This document shows, in pieces, positions 9,979 through 17,709 of a stretch of DNA of 32,802 nucleotides (its first letter is position 1; each line of letters opens with the position of its first letter). A program made the position numbers and the translations under genes. The notes below the pieces were generated by a model, which saw nothing but the letters and a program-made list of their open reading frames with translations, was not told where the DNA came from and made no database searches. Source of the DNA: Chara braunii (taxonomy: Eukaryota > Streptophyta > Charophyceae > Charales > Characeae); NCBI GenBank assembly GCA_003427395.1, contig BFEA01000136.1, forward strand, positions 656,832 through 689,633. Direction: 5' to 3'.

Positions 9979-10043
9979 CTGTATCGTTCGAATTTTAACG
10001 GATGTCCTTCGGCGGGACATCCGTTAAAACTGGAACGATACAG
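9979..10043. repeat. 29-bp-arm hairpin with TTCGGCG loop
   Basis: CTGTATCGTTCGAATTTTAA continues to GGATGTCC, then a 7-nt loop, then the complementary arm ending GGAACGATACAG. Only two mismatches occur in 29 pairs. A run of T follows (10045-10054) and A-rich sequence precedes it. It could be a small MITE remnant or a transcribed stem-loop; I see no second copy in the window. Confidence 0.8.
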
Positions 10044-10185
10044 ATTTTTTTTTTGGTTGTTTGTCTGTTTGCTTTTTTATTGCCAAAAAACAACGCCATT
10101 CCACAAGCCTTGAATGCCCAAACGGTGGTAGTTAGAAAAAAAACAAAAAAAACGGTGGTAGTCCACAGCGTCCTCGGTACGCTAT

Positions 10186-10320
10186 TTCCCGCCCCTTTCC
10201 CGCCCCTTTCCCCCTCCTTTCCCGCACCTTTCCCGCCACTTTCCCACACCTTTCCCGCCTTTCCCGCACCTTTCCCGCGCCTTTCCCGCCTTTCCCGTCT
10301 TTCCCGCCAATTTCTGGTCT
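10186..10320 (+). repeat. TTTCCCGCC-type minisatellite
   Basis: CCTTTCCCGC and shorter variants are repeated about a dozen times and lead directly into the larger TGACGTGG repeats. ORFs on either strand here reflect the repeat. Confidence 0.8.
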
Positions 10321-10610
10321 GAACGACAGCTGACGTGGTATGCCACAAGTTCGTTAGACCCAGTGAGTTTTCCCGCCTTACCCGCACCTTTCCCGCCTTT
10401 CCCGCCAATTTTTGGTCTGAAGGACAGCTGACGTGGTATGCCACAAGTTCATTGGACCCAGTGAGTTTTTCCCGCCTTTCGCGCTGTTTCCCGCTAGTTT
10501 CTGGTCTGAAGGATGGCTGACGTGGCAGTGATGACGACGTCGGCTCTGCAATCGTGCAGTTCCCTCCCGCCAATTTCTATTGAAGAGGAAAGCTGACGTG
10601 TCAACAGCCG
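10300..10610 (+). repeat. Tandem repeat, 75-100 bp units, each with TGACGTG
   Basis: Four units each carry a CCAATTTCTGGTCTGAA-like start followed by GCTGACGTGG. The TGACGTG cores begin at 10331, 10429, 10518 and 10594. The first two units are nearly identical and include GTGGTATGCCAC. TGACGTGG is a classic bZIP (ACGT-core) binding sequence in plants, but regulatory function here is only a possibility. Confidence 0.75.
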
Positions 10611-10620
10611 GTAACCCAAT

Positions 10621-10956
10621 CTATAGCGCCGCGCCTGGTCGGACCAATTATGCTTTTAAGGCACTGCTGAGGTGGCAATAGTGAGACAGTGAGAGTCACC
10701 CAATTGTCTTTTTCTTTTTTCCTTTTCTTTTTTTTTTAATGACACACTATGAAACGTCACCGAGAGGGAGTGCGTGATTGGCGTGCGCTTCCTGGCTGAA
10801 ACGTGCGTAGGGCAATGAGTGCGTTTCTTCTGAGCTCAGTGAATGGAAATGAGTATGGAATCTTCTGAGCCAAGTGTGCATGCGGATGAGAGTATGGAAT
10901 CTTCTGGCGAAGCGTGCGGGAACGCCAGTCTATGACCTCTGTTGTTTATCACTATA
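10621..10956. other. Intergenic, no gene seen
   Basis: Contains a T-rich run (10709-10738) and a short duplicated phrase, GAGTATGGAATCTTCTG, at about 10852 and 10888. No ORF has recognisable content. Confidence 0.4.
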
Positions 10957-10960
10957 TCAC

Positions 10961-11070
10961 ACTTTTCCCCCGTATACAACGTACGGCCATTATAGCTGTA
11001 TGTATTTGGACTGAAAGACACCCCATATACAACTATAATAACCGTATGTTGCATCTGGGGGAAGAAGGTA
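10961..11070 (+). mobile_element. Hairpin MITE-like family, copy 2
   Basis: The left arm (TTCCCCCGTATACAACGTAC... ) and right arm (...GTTGCATCTGGGGGAAGAAG) are complementary with more mismatches than copy 1. The loop contains GGACTGAAAG, matching the copies at 24417 and 26903 in orientation. Confidence 0.75.
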
Positions 11071-11389
11071 GAGGTAGATCCGTTTTTTTTCCCTCTCGTG
11101 TTGAGAAAAAGTGCCGCTCCTCTCAACAGTAAGAGGAAGAAGAAGGTAGTCGTCGATTCAATTTTTTTTCCTTCTTATATTTGGAGAGACGTCAATCAGA
11201 TATATTCAGGAAAGAAAAAAAAACCTTGTGATTCAACACATTGTATTGTTCTTTGCCTTGGGCATTGGGTCCGTAATGAAAAAAGTTCTTTCAAGAGAAG
11301 AGGGGGAAGGGGGGGGGCGGGGGTTAAAAAAATAAAAAATGAAAAGAAGGAGAAAGAAAATATGGGGGGTTAGTGTTTCAGAACAAGAA
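11071..11389. other. Intergenic upstream of the PEX1 region
   Basis: Purine- and T-rich low-complexity sequence, for example GAAGAGGGGGAAGGGGGGGG at about 11298. No gene seen. Confidence 0.35.
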
Positions 11390-11397
11390 TATAAAAG
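11390..11397 (+). promoter_or_regulatory. Candidate TATA box (TATAAAAG)
   Basis: TATAAAAG lies about 640 bp upstream of the PEX1 start codon and is followed 30-40 bp later by pyrimidine-rich CAGTCCTCTCTC, a plausible initiator. A second TATAAA is at about 11471. Transcription from here would place the decayed 5' copies in the leader. Assignment is by motif only. Confidence 0.25.
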
Positions 11398-11698
11398 ACG
11401 AAGTGTCGCTCATGTCAATCAACAGTCCTCTCTCAATAAAATTCGTGCGTGCCACGTGTATGCCGACGGAGGCATATAAATGATGAATGTGGCGATGAGA
11501 TTAAGGGGGCGGAGGAGGGGGGGGGGAGGAGGGGTCTGGGGGGGAAGGCTGATCATGAACGAGATAAAAATTGTGTCTTCCTAAACTTGCCACGTGGATT
11601 AATGAGTTAGATGTGCTGTACTCACGGCGCGCAGTGCCGCCGCCCTCACAGGTCGGATACTTGCAAAGACCCGCCGCCACCGCTGCTGCCGTTGCTGC

Positions 11699-11828
11699 TG
11701 TCCAGAATCGTGCCAGGTGTACAGCGAGGCAGATGTGATCGGATATGACGATGAGATTCAGGGTGTCCAGAATCGTGCCAGGTGTACAGCGAGGCAGATG
11801 TGATCGGATATGACGATGAGATTCAGGG
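11699..11828 (+). repeat. 65-bp perfect tandem duplication inside the 5' array
   Basis: The segment starting TGTCCAGAATCGTGCCAGG at 11699 is repeated exactly from 11764, period 65 bp. It covers the piece around the decayed ATG (GATCGGATATGACGATGAG). It is younger than the surrounding 216-220 bp triplication because it shows no divergence. Confidence 0.9.
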
Positions 11829-12017
11829 TGAGGCTGATCATCAGCGAGATAAAAATTGCTTCTTGCTAAACTTGCCACGTGGATTAATGAGCTAGATGTG
11901 CTGTACTCACGGCGCGCAGCGCCGCTGCCCTCACAGGTTGGATACTTATAGAGAGCCGGCGGCGGCGGCGGCGGCGCTGCTGCTGTCGTTGTCCAGGATC
12001 GTACCACGTGTACAGCA

Positions 12018-12029
12018 ATGCGGATGTGA
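12018..12029 (+). promoter_or_regulatory. Minimal upstream ORF (M-R-M-stop) before PEX1
   Basis: ATG CGG ATG TGA ends six bases before the PEX1 ATG at 12036. If the transcript begins upstream, ribosomes would meet this tiny uORF first, and it could damp PEX1 translation. The upstream copies keep only the ATG-TGA part. Functional effect is inferred. Confidence 0.35.
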
Positions 12030-12035
12030 TCGGAT

Positions 12036-15000
12036 ATGGCGGCGATGAGATTCACGGTGAGGCTGATCCACGAGAAAAACTGTTTCGTGAACTTGCCACG
12101 TGTGTTATGGGGCATACTCTCCTCACGGCGCGCAGCGCCGTCCTCGCTGGTTGCGGAGCTGTCGGCGACGGATCGAAGCGCGGCGGAGTTACACGTGTGG
12201 CACGTGGGCTGGGCGGGAGCGGCGGCTGCCGGCGATGACGTGGAGGTCCCGGCCGTGCTGGCAAGATGTCTGGGCATCAAGGACGGGATCTCTGTGACCG
12301 TTAAGATCAGATCTGACGTTCCTAAGGCAGATGTCATTGTCGTCGAGCCGGTGACTGAAGACGATTGGGAACTTCTGGAGCTGAACAGAGAGTACGTGGA
12401 GGAGCAGCTGCTCAACCAGATTGCAGTTTTGAAAGACGCCCAGCACTTCCCAATATGGGTTCATCAGCAGTCCCTTCTGCACATGAAGGTGCTGTCAACA
12501 TCTCCCGTCAATTTGGTACGCCTTAGTCGCGGGTGCGAGTTGGTGGTCGCATCCAAAGCGCGCCGACGCCCTCTTGATGGGCGTGGCGTCGCTGGTGGCG
12601 GGAAACCGGCCAATCCGAGAGGCAAACCTAAACCTAACAATGGAAGGATCGAAACGCCATCGGCTGTGCAGAACAGGCCGGTGACATCTGCTGCTGCTGC
12701 TGCGGCTGCTGCGGCTGCTGAAGAGAATGGAGGAGAAGATGCCACGTCAGTGGTTGAGCAGCTCAGCACCAATCAGATTGGGTGTAATAAGGAAGGATCA
12801 GTGAAGTCTCCCCGTGCAGCCTTGCTGCGAGTTCAAGACTTACATGTCAATCTTGTGAAGATCTCCTCCTCCCCCTCCTCCTCCTCTAGTCATCGAGGAG
12901 GAGGAGGAGGAGGAGGAGGAGGAGGAGGAGGAAGTACGACTGGAGGAGGAGGTGGAGGAGGTTGCTGGCATGTTAAGTCCTTCCCTACCAATTCCGTTTA
13001 TGTGTCTTCAGCTACCGCTAAAGCAGCAGGATTCTGTGATGGACAGCTGGTGATTGTGCAGGCTTTGCAGCGGTACGGGGCCAATCGCTTCTTGCACCGG
13101 GGAGAGGAGGCGGCGGTGGAGGAGGAGGAGGAGGAGGAGGAGGAGGAGGAGGAGGGAGAAAGGGAGGATGAAAGGAGGAGTAGTAATGATTATGCAACGG
13201 GTGGCCAAACAGGACCCTTGGGAGATGACTATAGTGGGAGGAAGGGGATGTTTGGGAAGGGGGGAGATTATGATGGCAGAAGCCTGCAGAGGGGCTTTCA
13301 GGGAGGGAGGCACAGAGAGCTGGGTGGGAAGGAAGAGGAGAGAGAGAGAGCACAGATGTTGGGAGGTGGGGGAGGGGGTGATCTTGCACAAAAGGGGGTG
13401 GGGACGGGGGGAGATTACCCCCAAGGAACTCTAGCAGCAGGTCCAGTGCTAGCCAATCTGCTGATTTCGCCATTGGTTGCACCAGATCATGTGATGATTT
13501 CCTTGCCTCTGCGCCAGCAGGGGGGGCTTCACCTCTTCACTTGGGTCATTGTAAAATCGGACCCCTTCTTGTTACCCTCCCCGTTGGGGAGTGGTTTACT
13601 AAAGGGGGTGAAGCTGATTCCACTAATTCCAGTGATTGACTCGGCAGCAGGCCAAAGGCAACAGCATGAAGATCCAGAGGAGGAGGAGGAGGAGGAGGAG
13701 GAGGAGGAGAAGGGAGGCCAAAAGAAGAAGAAGCAGGGCCCTAGAGAGGGGCAATGGCAGGGACAGGGACATGGAGGTAATTCAGAAAGTCAGGGGAATG
13801 GGGAACTATCACTGACGAGTAGAAGCAGGTACCCAACGAAGAAGCACACTTACAGCCACAAGGATATGCATTTGATTGCCTCAACTGCCATGGTGGTGTC
13901 ACGAGGAAGGGCACAGGTTCAAGACTACTCAGCGCCTGGTCATATTGTTGTACACGAAGATGCTGAAACCCTGCTCAAGTTTTGGATGTCGATGCATGCA
14001 ACAAGCACTGAAGGAGGAGGACAGGGTACATCAGCAGCAGAGATGAACACACAGGGAAACTTCTCTCAGGGGAGGAGGGGCCGTGTTCTCTTGGTCGATG
14101 GCATGGTACTCCACCTCTCCTTCCAGCTGTTAGAAGAAGTAGGAGGAACGGCAATGGGACCACCACTGGGACCCGAATCGAGACTGGAACTGGGACTGGG
14201 ACTGGGACTGGGACTGGGAATGGCGATCTCCTCTCCCCCATCTGTTGATGGCAACGTCTCAGAGAATCAATCGTCGTTGTCGTCATTGCATAATTGTTAT
14301 CCTGGGCAATCTGTTAAGCTTCCCTGGGTCCTGAAATCACCAAAGGAACTGCTGTTCTGTGTCAGACTTCTGACGTCTGGTAGCAATAATGGGAAGCAGC
14401 AGGTGGACGGACGGCACGATCGGAGCTCTGCTGCACTGAGATCTCCGGACAACAGCGTTTCACAAACTCGGAAAACTCGGACTGAGTTCTCATATGCGCT
14501 AGTGCAGCTGGAATGCAGTGAGGCCACCCACGGGCAAACTATCTTTTCTATTTCTGGTAAGACTGATGGTCTGAATGGGGCAGAGGGTGCTGGAACAGTT
14601 AGCCATCGGCGGGAATTGAGGAGCTCTGCATCTGTGCCAATTCCTTTTGTTGCAGTGGGAGGTCCTCCTCTTCGGTGGAATCATGCCATTCCGGAGATGG
14701 GACATGGGAAATCAGTGAATTTTAAACCAGGTTCAGGTTCAGGTTCAGATTCAGAGTTTTCAGATCTTAAGGGCTTGAAGTGGCTCCGTGTACCCGCCAA
14801 GGAGATCCTTACCCGAATACGGGCTTGTCTCGCTTGGTGGGGTTGGCAATCTGGGACTGGGGATGGGACTGGGAAATCCAGGGTCCGGCCGGGCCTCCTC
14901 CCAGCAGCAGGTGGGGTTCTTCTCCATGGCCCACAGGCATCTGGCAAATCGCAACTCGCGAAAGCCATAGCTGTGGAACTCGCAAACGATGACTGCTACC

Positions 15001-16538
15001 TCGCTTACAGTGTGTTCGTCAAGTGTGACAGTCTTGTTGGTGGGCAGATTGAGCAGCTGAAGATGCGCATGGAAGGGGTATTTCAAGAAGCGCTTGAGCA
15101 TGCACCATCGGTGATCGTCTTCGATGACCTGGACGCGCTTCTTCCGAACGAGGAGAGGCAGGACGACGCGGTCGGCGATGTCGCAGAGCACACGGCATTG
15201 GCAGAGTTCATTGGGGACCTCATGGATGCCTGCCAGGAAGGGCGATGGGGTGCAAGGCAGTCAATTACGTTTCTGGCGATCGCACAGTCTCCCTCGAGCA
15301 TCCATCACATTCTTCGTGTCTCAGGGAGGCTTGATTTCGCTGTGCAATTGCCGGCGCCAGGTGCAGCGGAACGCGCTGCCATTATCCAGTCGTGCCTCAG
15401 ATCCAAAGGAGTGAACTTTGCAAAAGATGTGGCTATGATGGAGGTTGCGACGCATTGCGATGGGTACGATGCACATGACATAGATGTCCTGGTGGAGCGA
15501 GCGATTCACGTAGCCTCCCGTCGTTATTTAGCCTCATCCACTTTGCATGGCCAAAGGATTGGCAGTGCTCACGATGGAGATGACAGGGAATGTAACAGCG
15601 ATGTTACCACCACCACGTCCACCACTGCATTGCCCTCATGGGAGGAGGCATCAGAGAAGACTACTAGAAAGGAGGCACGCCACCCGTTGGGTGCTGAAGA
15701 TGGCCCGTCGCAGGTCTCTGACTCTCTTTTGCAGATGCGGTTTGTTGAAGGAGAAGTCGAAGATCGCTGCCACAGGAGGTCTCCGTCGCTGTCGCAGCAA
15801 TGGCGACGATGGTCGTTCACCGTAACAGAAGACGATTTCGCCGAAGCACAACGCGGCTTTGTGCCCGCAGCAATGCGAGGAGTCGTCGCAATTAGTAATG
15901 CTGGTGATGGGCCTTCACAGAAAGGTTGGGAGGATATTGGAGGGCTGGACGATGTGCGGCGAACACTCCAGGAGATACTTGAACTTCCCGTAAAGTACGG
16001 AAAGTTGTTCTCGAAAGCTCCTCTGCGTCTTCGGTCGGGAATCCTCCTCTATGGCCCTCCCGGCTGCGGTAAAACGCATGTCGTTGGTGCCGCTGCAGCG
16101 GCTTGTCACCTGCGGTTCATCGGCGTCAAAGGCCCGGAGCTGCTGAACAAGTATATAGGAGCAAGCGAGCAAGCGGTGCGCGATGTGTTTGCAAAGGCAT
16201 CAGCTGCGGCACCGAGCATCCTGTTCTTTGATGAATTTGATGCGATTGCTCCTAAGCGAGGCCATGACAACACCGGCGTGACTGACCGTGTCGTCAATCA
16301 GCTGTTGACGGAGCTCGACGGGGTAGAGGGATTATCTGGTGTGTTCGTCATCGCGGCAACGAGCCGTCCGGATCTCATAGACGCAGCTCTGCTTCGTCCC
16401 AGACGACTGGATCGCCTTCTGCTATGCGATTTCCCCTCGGAATTCGAGCGCAAGGAGATACTGAACGTGCTGGCACGTCAGCTTCCACTTGCAGCTGACG
16501 TGGATCTTAGTGACATTGCAGCTTCCACTTGCAGCTGA
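12036..16538 (+). CDS. PEX1: Peroxisome biogenesis AAA-ATPase PEX1, ended early by an in-frame TGA
   Basis: PEX1 and PEX6 form the hexameric ATPase that extracts ubiquitinated PEX5 from the peroxisome membrane. Domains in order: N domain, residues 1 to about 180, with the plant-like VEPVTEDDWELLELN at 102-118; a long low-complexity linker with poly-Ala (219-229), poly-Gly (287-310) and poly-Glu tracts (about 360-375 and 547-559); D1, about 925-1170, Walker A GPQASGKS (K971) and Walker B VFDDLD (Asp at 1031 where Glu is usual); D2 from GWEDIGG at 1297, Walker A GPPGCGKT (K1346) and Walker B FFDEFD (D1399, E1400). ATGGCG at 12036 is a good plant start context and keeps the N domain whole. Oddities: TGA at 16536 just before the conserved GFSGADL lid motif; RPGRLD reads RPRRLD (1454-1459); no introns in 4.5 kb; about 470 residues longer overall than Arabidopsis PEX1. 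Family assignment is firm; whether the locus makes functional protein is not. Confidence 0.93.
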   Translation: MAAMRFTVRLIHEKNCFVNLPRVLWGILSSRRAAPSSLVAELSATDRSAAELHVWHVGWAGAAAAGDDVEVPAVLARCLGIKDGISVTVKIRSDVPKADVIVVEPVTEDDWELLELNREYVEEQLLNQIAVLKDAQHFPIWVHQQSLLHMKVLSTSPVNLVRLSRGCELVVASKARRRPLDGRGVAGGGKPANPRGKPKPNNGRIETPSAVQNRPVTSAAAAAAAAAAEENGGEDATSVVEQLSTNQIGCNKEGSVKSPRAALLRVQDLHVNLVKISSSPSSSSSHRGGGGGGGGGGGGSTTGGGGGGGCWHVKSFPTNSVYVSSATAKAAGFCDGQLVIVQALQRYGANRFLHRGEEAAVEEEEEEEEEEEEGEREDERRSSNDYATGGQTGPLGDDYSGRKGMFGKGGDYDGRSLQRGFQGGRHRELGGKEEERERAQMLGGGGGGDLAQKGVGTGGDYPQGTLAAGPVLANLLISPLVAPDHVMISLPLRQQGGLHLFTWVIVKSDPFLLPSPLGSGLLKGVKLIPLIPVIDSAAGQRQQHEDPEEEEEEEEEEEKGGQKKKKQGPREGQWQGQGHGGNSESQGNGELSLTSRSRYPTKKHTYSHKDMHLIASTAMVVSRGRAQVQDYSAPGHIVVHEDAETLLKFWMSMHATSTEGGGQGTSAAEMNTQGNFSQGRRGRVLLVDGMVLHLSFQLLEEVGGTAMGPPLGPESRLELGLGLGLGLGMAISSPPSVDGNVSENQSSLSSLHNCYPGQSVKLPWVLKSPKELLFCVRLLTSGSNNGKQQVDGRHDRSSAALRSPDNSVSQTRKTRTEFSYALVQLECSEATHGQTIFSISGKTDGLNGAEGAGTVSHRRELRSSASVPIPFVAVGGPPLRWNHAIPEMGHGKSVNFKPGSGSGSDSEFSDLKGLKWLRVPAKEILTRIRACLAWWGWQSGTGDGTGKSRVRPGLLPAAGGVLLHGPQASGKSQLAKAIAVELANDDCYLAYSVFVKCDSLVGGQIEQLKMRMEGVFQEALEHAPSVIVFDDLDALLPNEERQDDAVGDVAEHTALAEFIGDLMDACQEGRWGARQSITFLAIAQSPSSIHHILRVSGRLDFAVQLPAPGAAERAAIIQSCLRSKGVNFAKDVAMMEVATHCDGYDAHDIDVLVERAIHVASRRYLASSTLHGQRIGSAHDGDDRECNSDVTTTTSTTALPSWEEASEKTTRKEARHPLGAEDGPSQVSDSLLQMRFVEGEVEDRCHRRSPSLSQQWRRWSFTVTEDDFAEAQRGFVPAAMRGVVAISNAGDGPSQKGWEDIGGLDDVRRTLQEILELPVKYGKLFSKAPLRLRSGILLYGPPGCGKTHVVGAAAAACHLRFIGVKGPELLNKYIGASEQAVRDVFAKASAAAPSILFFDEFDAIAPKRGHDNTGVTDRVVNQLLTELDGVEGLSGVFVIAATSRPDLIDAALLRPRRLDRLLLCDFPSEFERKEILNVLARQLPLAADVDLSDIAASTCS

Positions 16539-16543
16539 CGTGG
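16479..16543 (+). repeat. 25-bp direct repeat creating the PEX1 stop
   Basis: CAGCTTCCACTTGCAGCTGA plus CGTGG occurs at 16479-16503 and again at 16519-16543, a 40-bp period. The first copy encodes QLPLAAD, which fits the family. The second sits where PEX1 normally passes from IA..T to GFSGADL and supplies the TGA. The net effect is about three extra codons plus a stop, with the frame kept on both sides. Confidence 0.9.
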
Positions 16544-16844
16544 CTTTAGCGGTGCCGATCTTCAAGCTGTGCTGAGCAACGCGCAGCTGGCGGCCATTCA
16601 CAGCCACCTGGATCGCGAAACTGTCAGTCAAAGTCAACCTAAAGATGCTGCCTCTCCTAATGCATTGCCCGGTGCTGCGCCTGTGGTAACTATGGAGCAC
16701 CTGCAGAAAGCTGTCAGCGTGGCCCGACCCTCCATATCGCAAATGGAAAAGACGCGACTCAATGACATCTACGAGAGCTTCATTGGTTCGCGGAAAGCGG
16801 GACCGTCGAAGGAAATGAAGGGAAAAAGAGCAACTCTAGCATGA
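16539..16844 (+). pseudogene. PEX1: PEX1 C-terminal segment downstream of the premature stop
   Basis: The PEX1 frame continues past the TGA for 101 codons to the TGA at 16842-16844. It reads RGFSGADLQAVLSNAQLAAI, then a short variable stretch and MEHLQKAVSVARPSIS...RLNDIYESF. This is the second-domain lid and C-terminal tail seen in PEX1 proteins, where the RPS(I/V)S and IY..F pieces are conserved. It has no start codon of its own in good context. It would be translated only by readthrough, by a splice I cannot identify, or if the TGA is an assembly or sequencing error. Conservation on both sides of the stop argues that the stop is recent. Confidence 0.85.
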
Positions 16845-17376
16845 CATCCATCATCCACCAAAAGAAGGAGAAGGAAGACCTGTGTTGTTGCTGTTGTTGT
16901 TGTTGTTGTGTTTTTTTTTTTTTCCGTCTTCTTTGGAGTACTAACTAGGAGACTATGAGGAGGAGGAGGATCCAAAGAGTGGTTTTATTTTTTGCTGCTT
17001 TTTCTTTTTCACCGCGGGGGGGGAGGTAAGGGAGGAGAAGGCGAGCTGTCTGTGTGTTTTCACTGGTGTGCGTAGAAGCATTTTTTTTAAAGAGGGAAGG
17101 AGGGAAGAAGGGAAACAGATACGAAGGAAAGAGTGACCAGGATGGAGAGAGAGGAGGAAAGAAGTGAACAAAAAAAAAAGGAGAAGAAGAAGAAGAAAAT
17201 GTAATCACTAATTACCATGGACTGGGTGCAATAATCCATTGAAAAATTTGAAACATGAAAATGGTGAAAGGGGAAAGGGGCAAAAACGGAAGAAAGAAAA
17301 GAAGGGAAGTGGTGCAGGCGAAGATTTGCCTGGGTCCTGAGACAAGAATAAAAATCCACACATATTTTTGATGAAA
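16845..17376 (+). other. Presumed PEX1 3' flank, low complexity
   Basis: Just after the final stop there is a (TTG)n tract followed by T13 (16885-16923), then GGA and GAAGAAG tracts. AATAAA at 17347-17352 is a possible poly(A) signal about 500 bp past the stop; nothing confirms its use. Minus-strand ORFs here are low-complexity artefacts. Confidence 0.35.
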
Positions 17377-17409
17377 AGAGGATTAGGACCAGGTTCATGC
17401 TTTCCAAGC
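17377..17409 (+). repeat. 33-bp direct repeat, copy 1
   Basis: AGAGGATTAGGACCAGGTTC plus ATGCTTTCCAAGC is repeated exactly at 17651-17683. Confidence 0.9.
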
Positions 17410-17605
17410 CCGGCGGTGAAGGCCATGCAGAGGAGGCGGAGGAGGTGTGTGACGACTACGAGAATGGGTGGGTAGGAGTCTTACGTATGCTTACAGAGAT
17501 TTTGTAGACTTGGGCATATGCTACTTTCTGTGCGATTTTTGTCCAAAAAAAAAAAATCAAAATTCTAAATTTATCCGGTCCGAAGGGTGCATACTTGGGG
17601 CCACG

Positions 17606-17707
17606 CACCGGTGGTGGTGCTATGTTCATACTGGGAAGGCATGAAACTGGAGAGGATTAGGACCAGGTTCATGCTTTCCAAGCATGAACATGGTGGCACC
17701 ACTGGGG
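17606..17707. repeat. Inverted-repeat element including 33-bp direct repeat copy 2
   Basis: The left arm (CACCGGTGGTGGTGCTATGT...GGAAGGCATGAA) pairs imperfectly with the right arm (TTCATGCTTTCCAAGC...GGTGGCACCACTGGGG). The exact 33-mer at 17651-17683 is shared with 17377-17409, so part of an arm was copied upstream. It looks like a small foldback remnant. Confidence 0.55.
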
Positions 17708-17709
17708 TC

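Larger units (their letters stand above)
11447..12160 (+). repeat. Tandem triplication of the PEX1 5' region (two decayed copies plus the real one)
   Basis: A unit of roughly 216-220 bp occurs three times: about 11447-11698, 11764-11989 and 11990-12160. Shared landmarks are GATCGGATATG, GATGAGATTCA, GGTGAGGCTGATC, ACTTGCCACGTG and CTCACGGCGCGCAG. The third copy is the actual start of the PEX1 ORF. In the middle copy the start context ATGGCGGCGATGAG has become ATGACGATGAG, and the frame stops within about 20 codons. The first copy is interrupted by a G-rich tract (11503-11542). The long minus-strand ORF over 11501-12415 comes from these repeats and is not a gene. Confidence 0.85.

Noticed and set aside
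11501-12415. 304-codon minus-strand ORF opposite the PEX1 start
   Set aside because: It is antisense to the triplicated PEX1 5' region and reads Ser/Thr/Pro-rich. Its internal repeats are the DNA repeats, and the sense strand there encodes a conserved protein.
16500-16534. A tiny GT-AG intron that would remove the PEX1 stop
   Set aside because: GT at 16500 and AG at 16533-16534 exist, but 35 nt is too short for a plant-type intron. Removal would also delete conserved DLSDIA residues and shift the frame.
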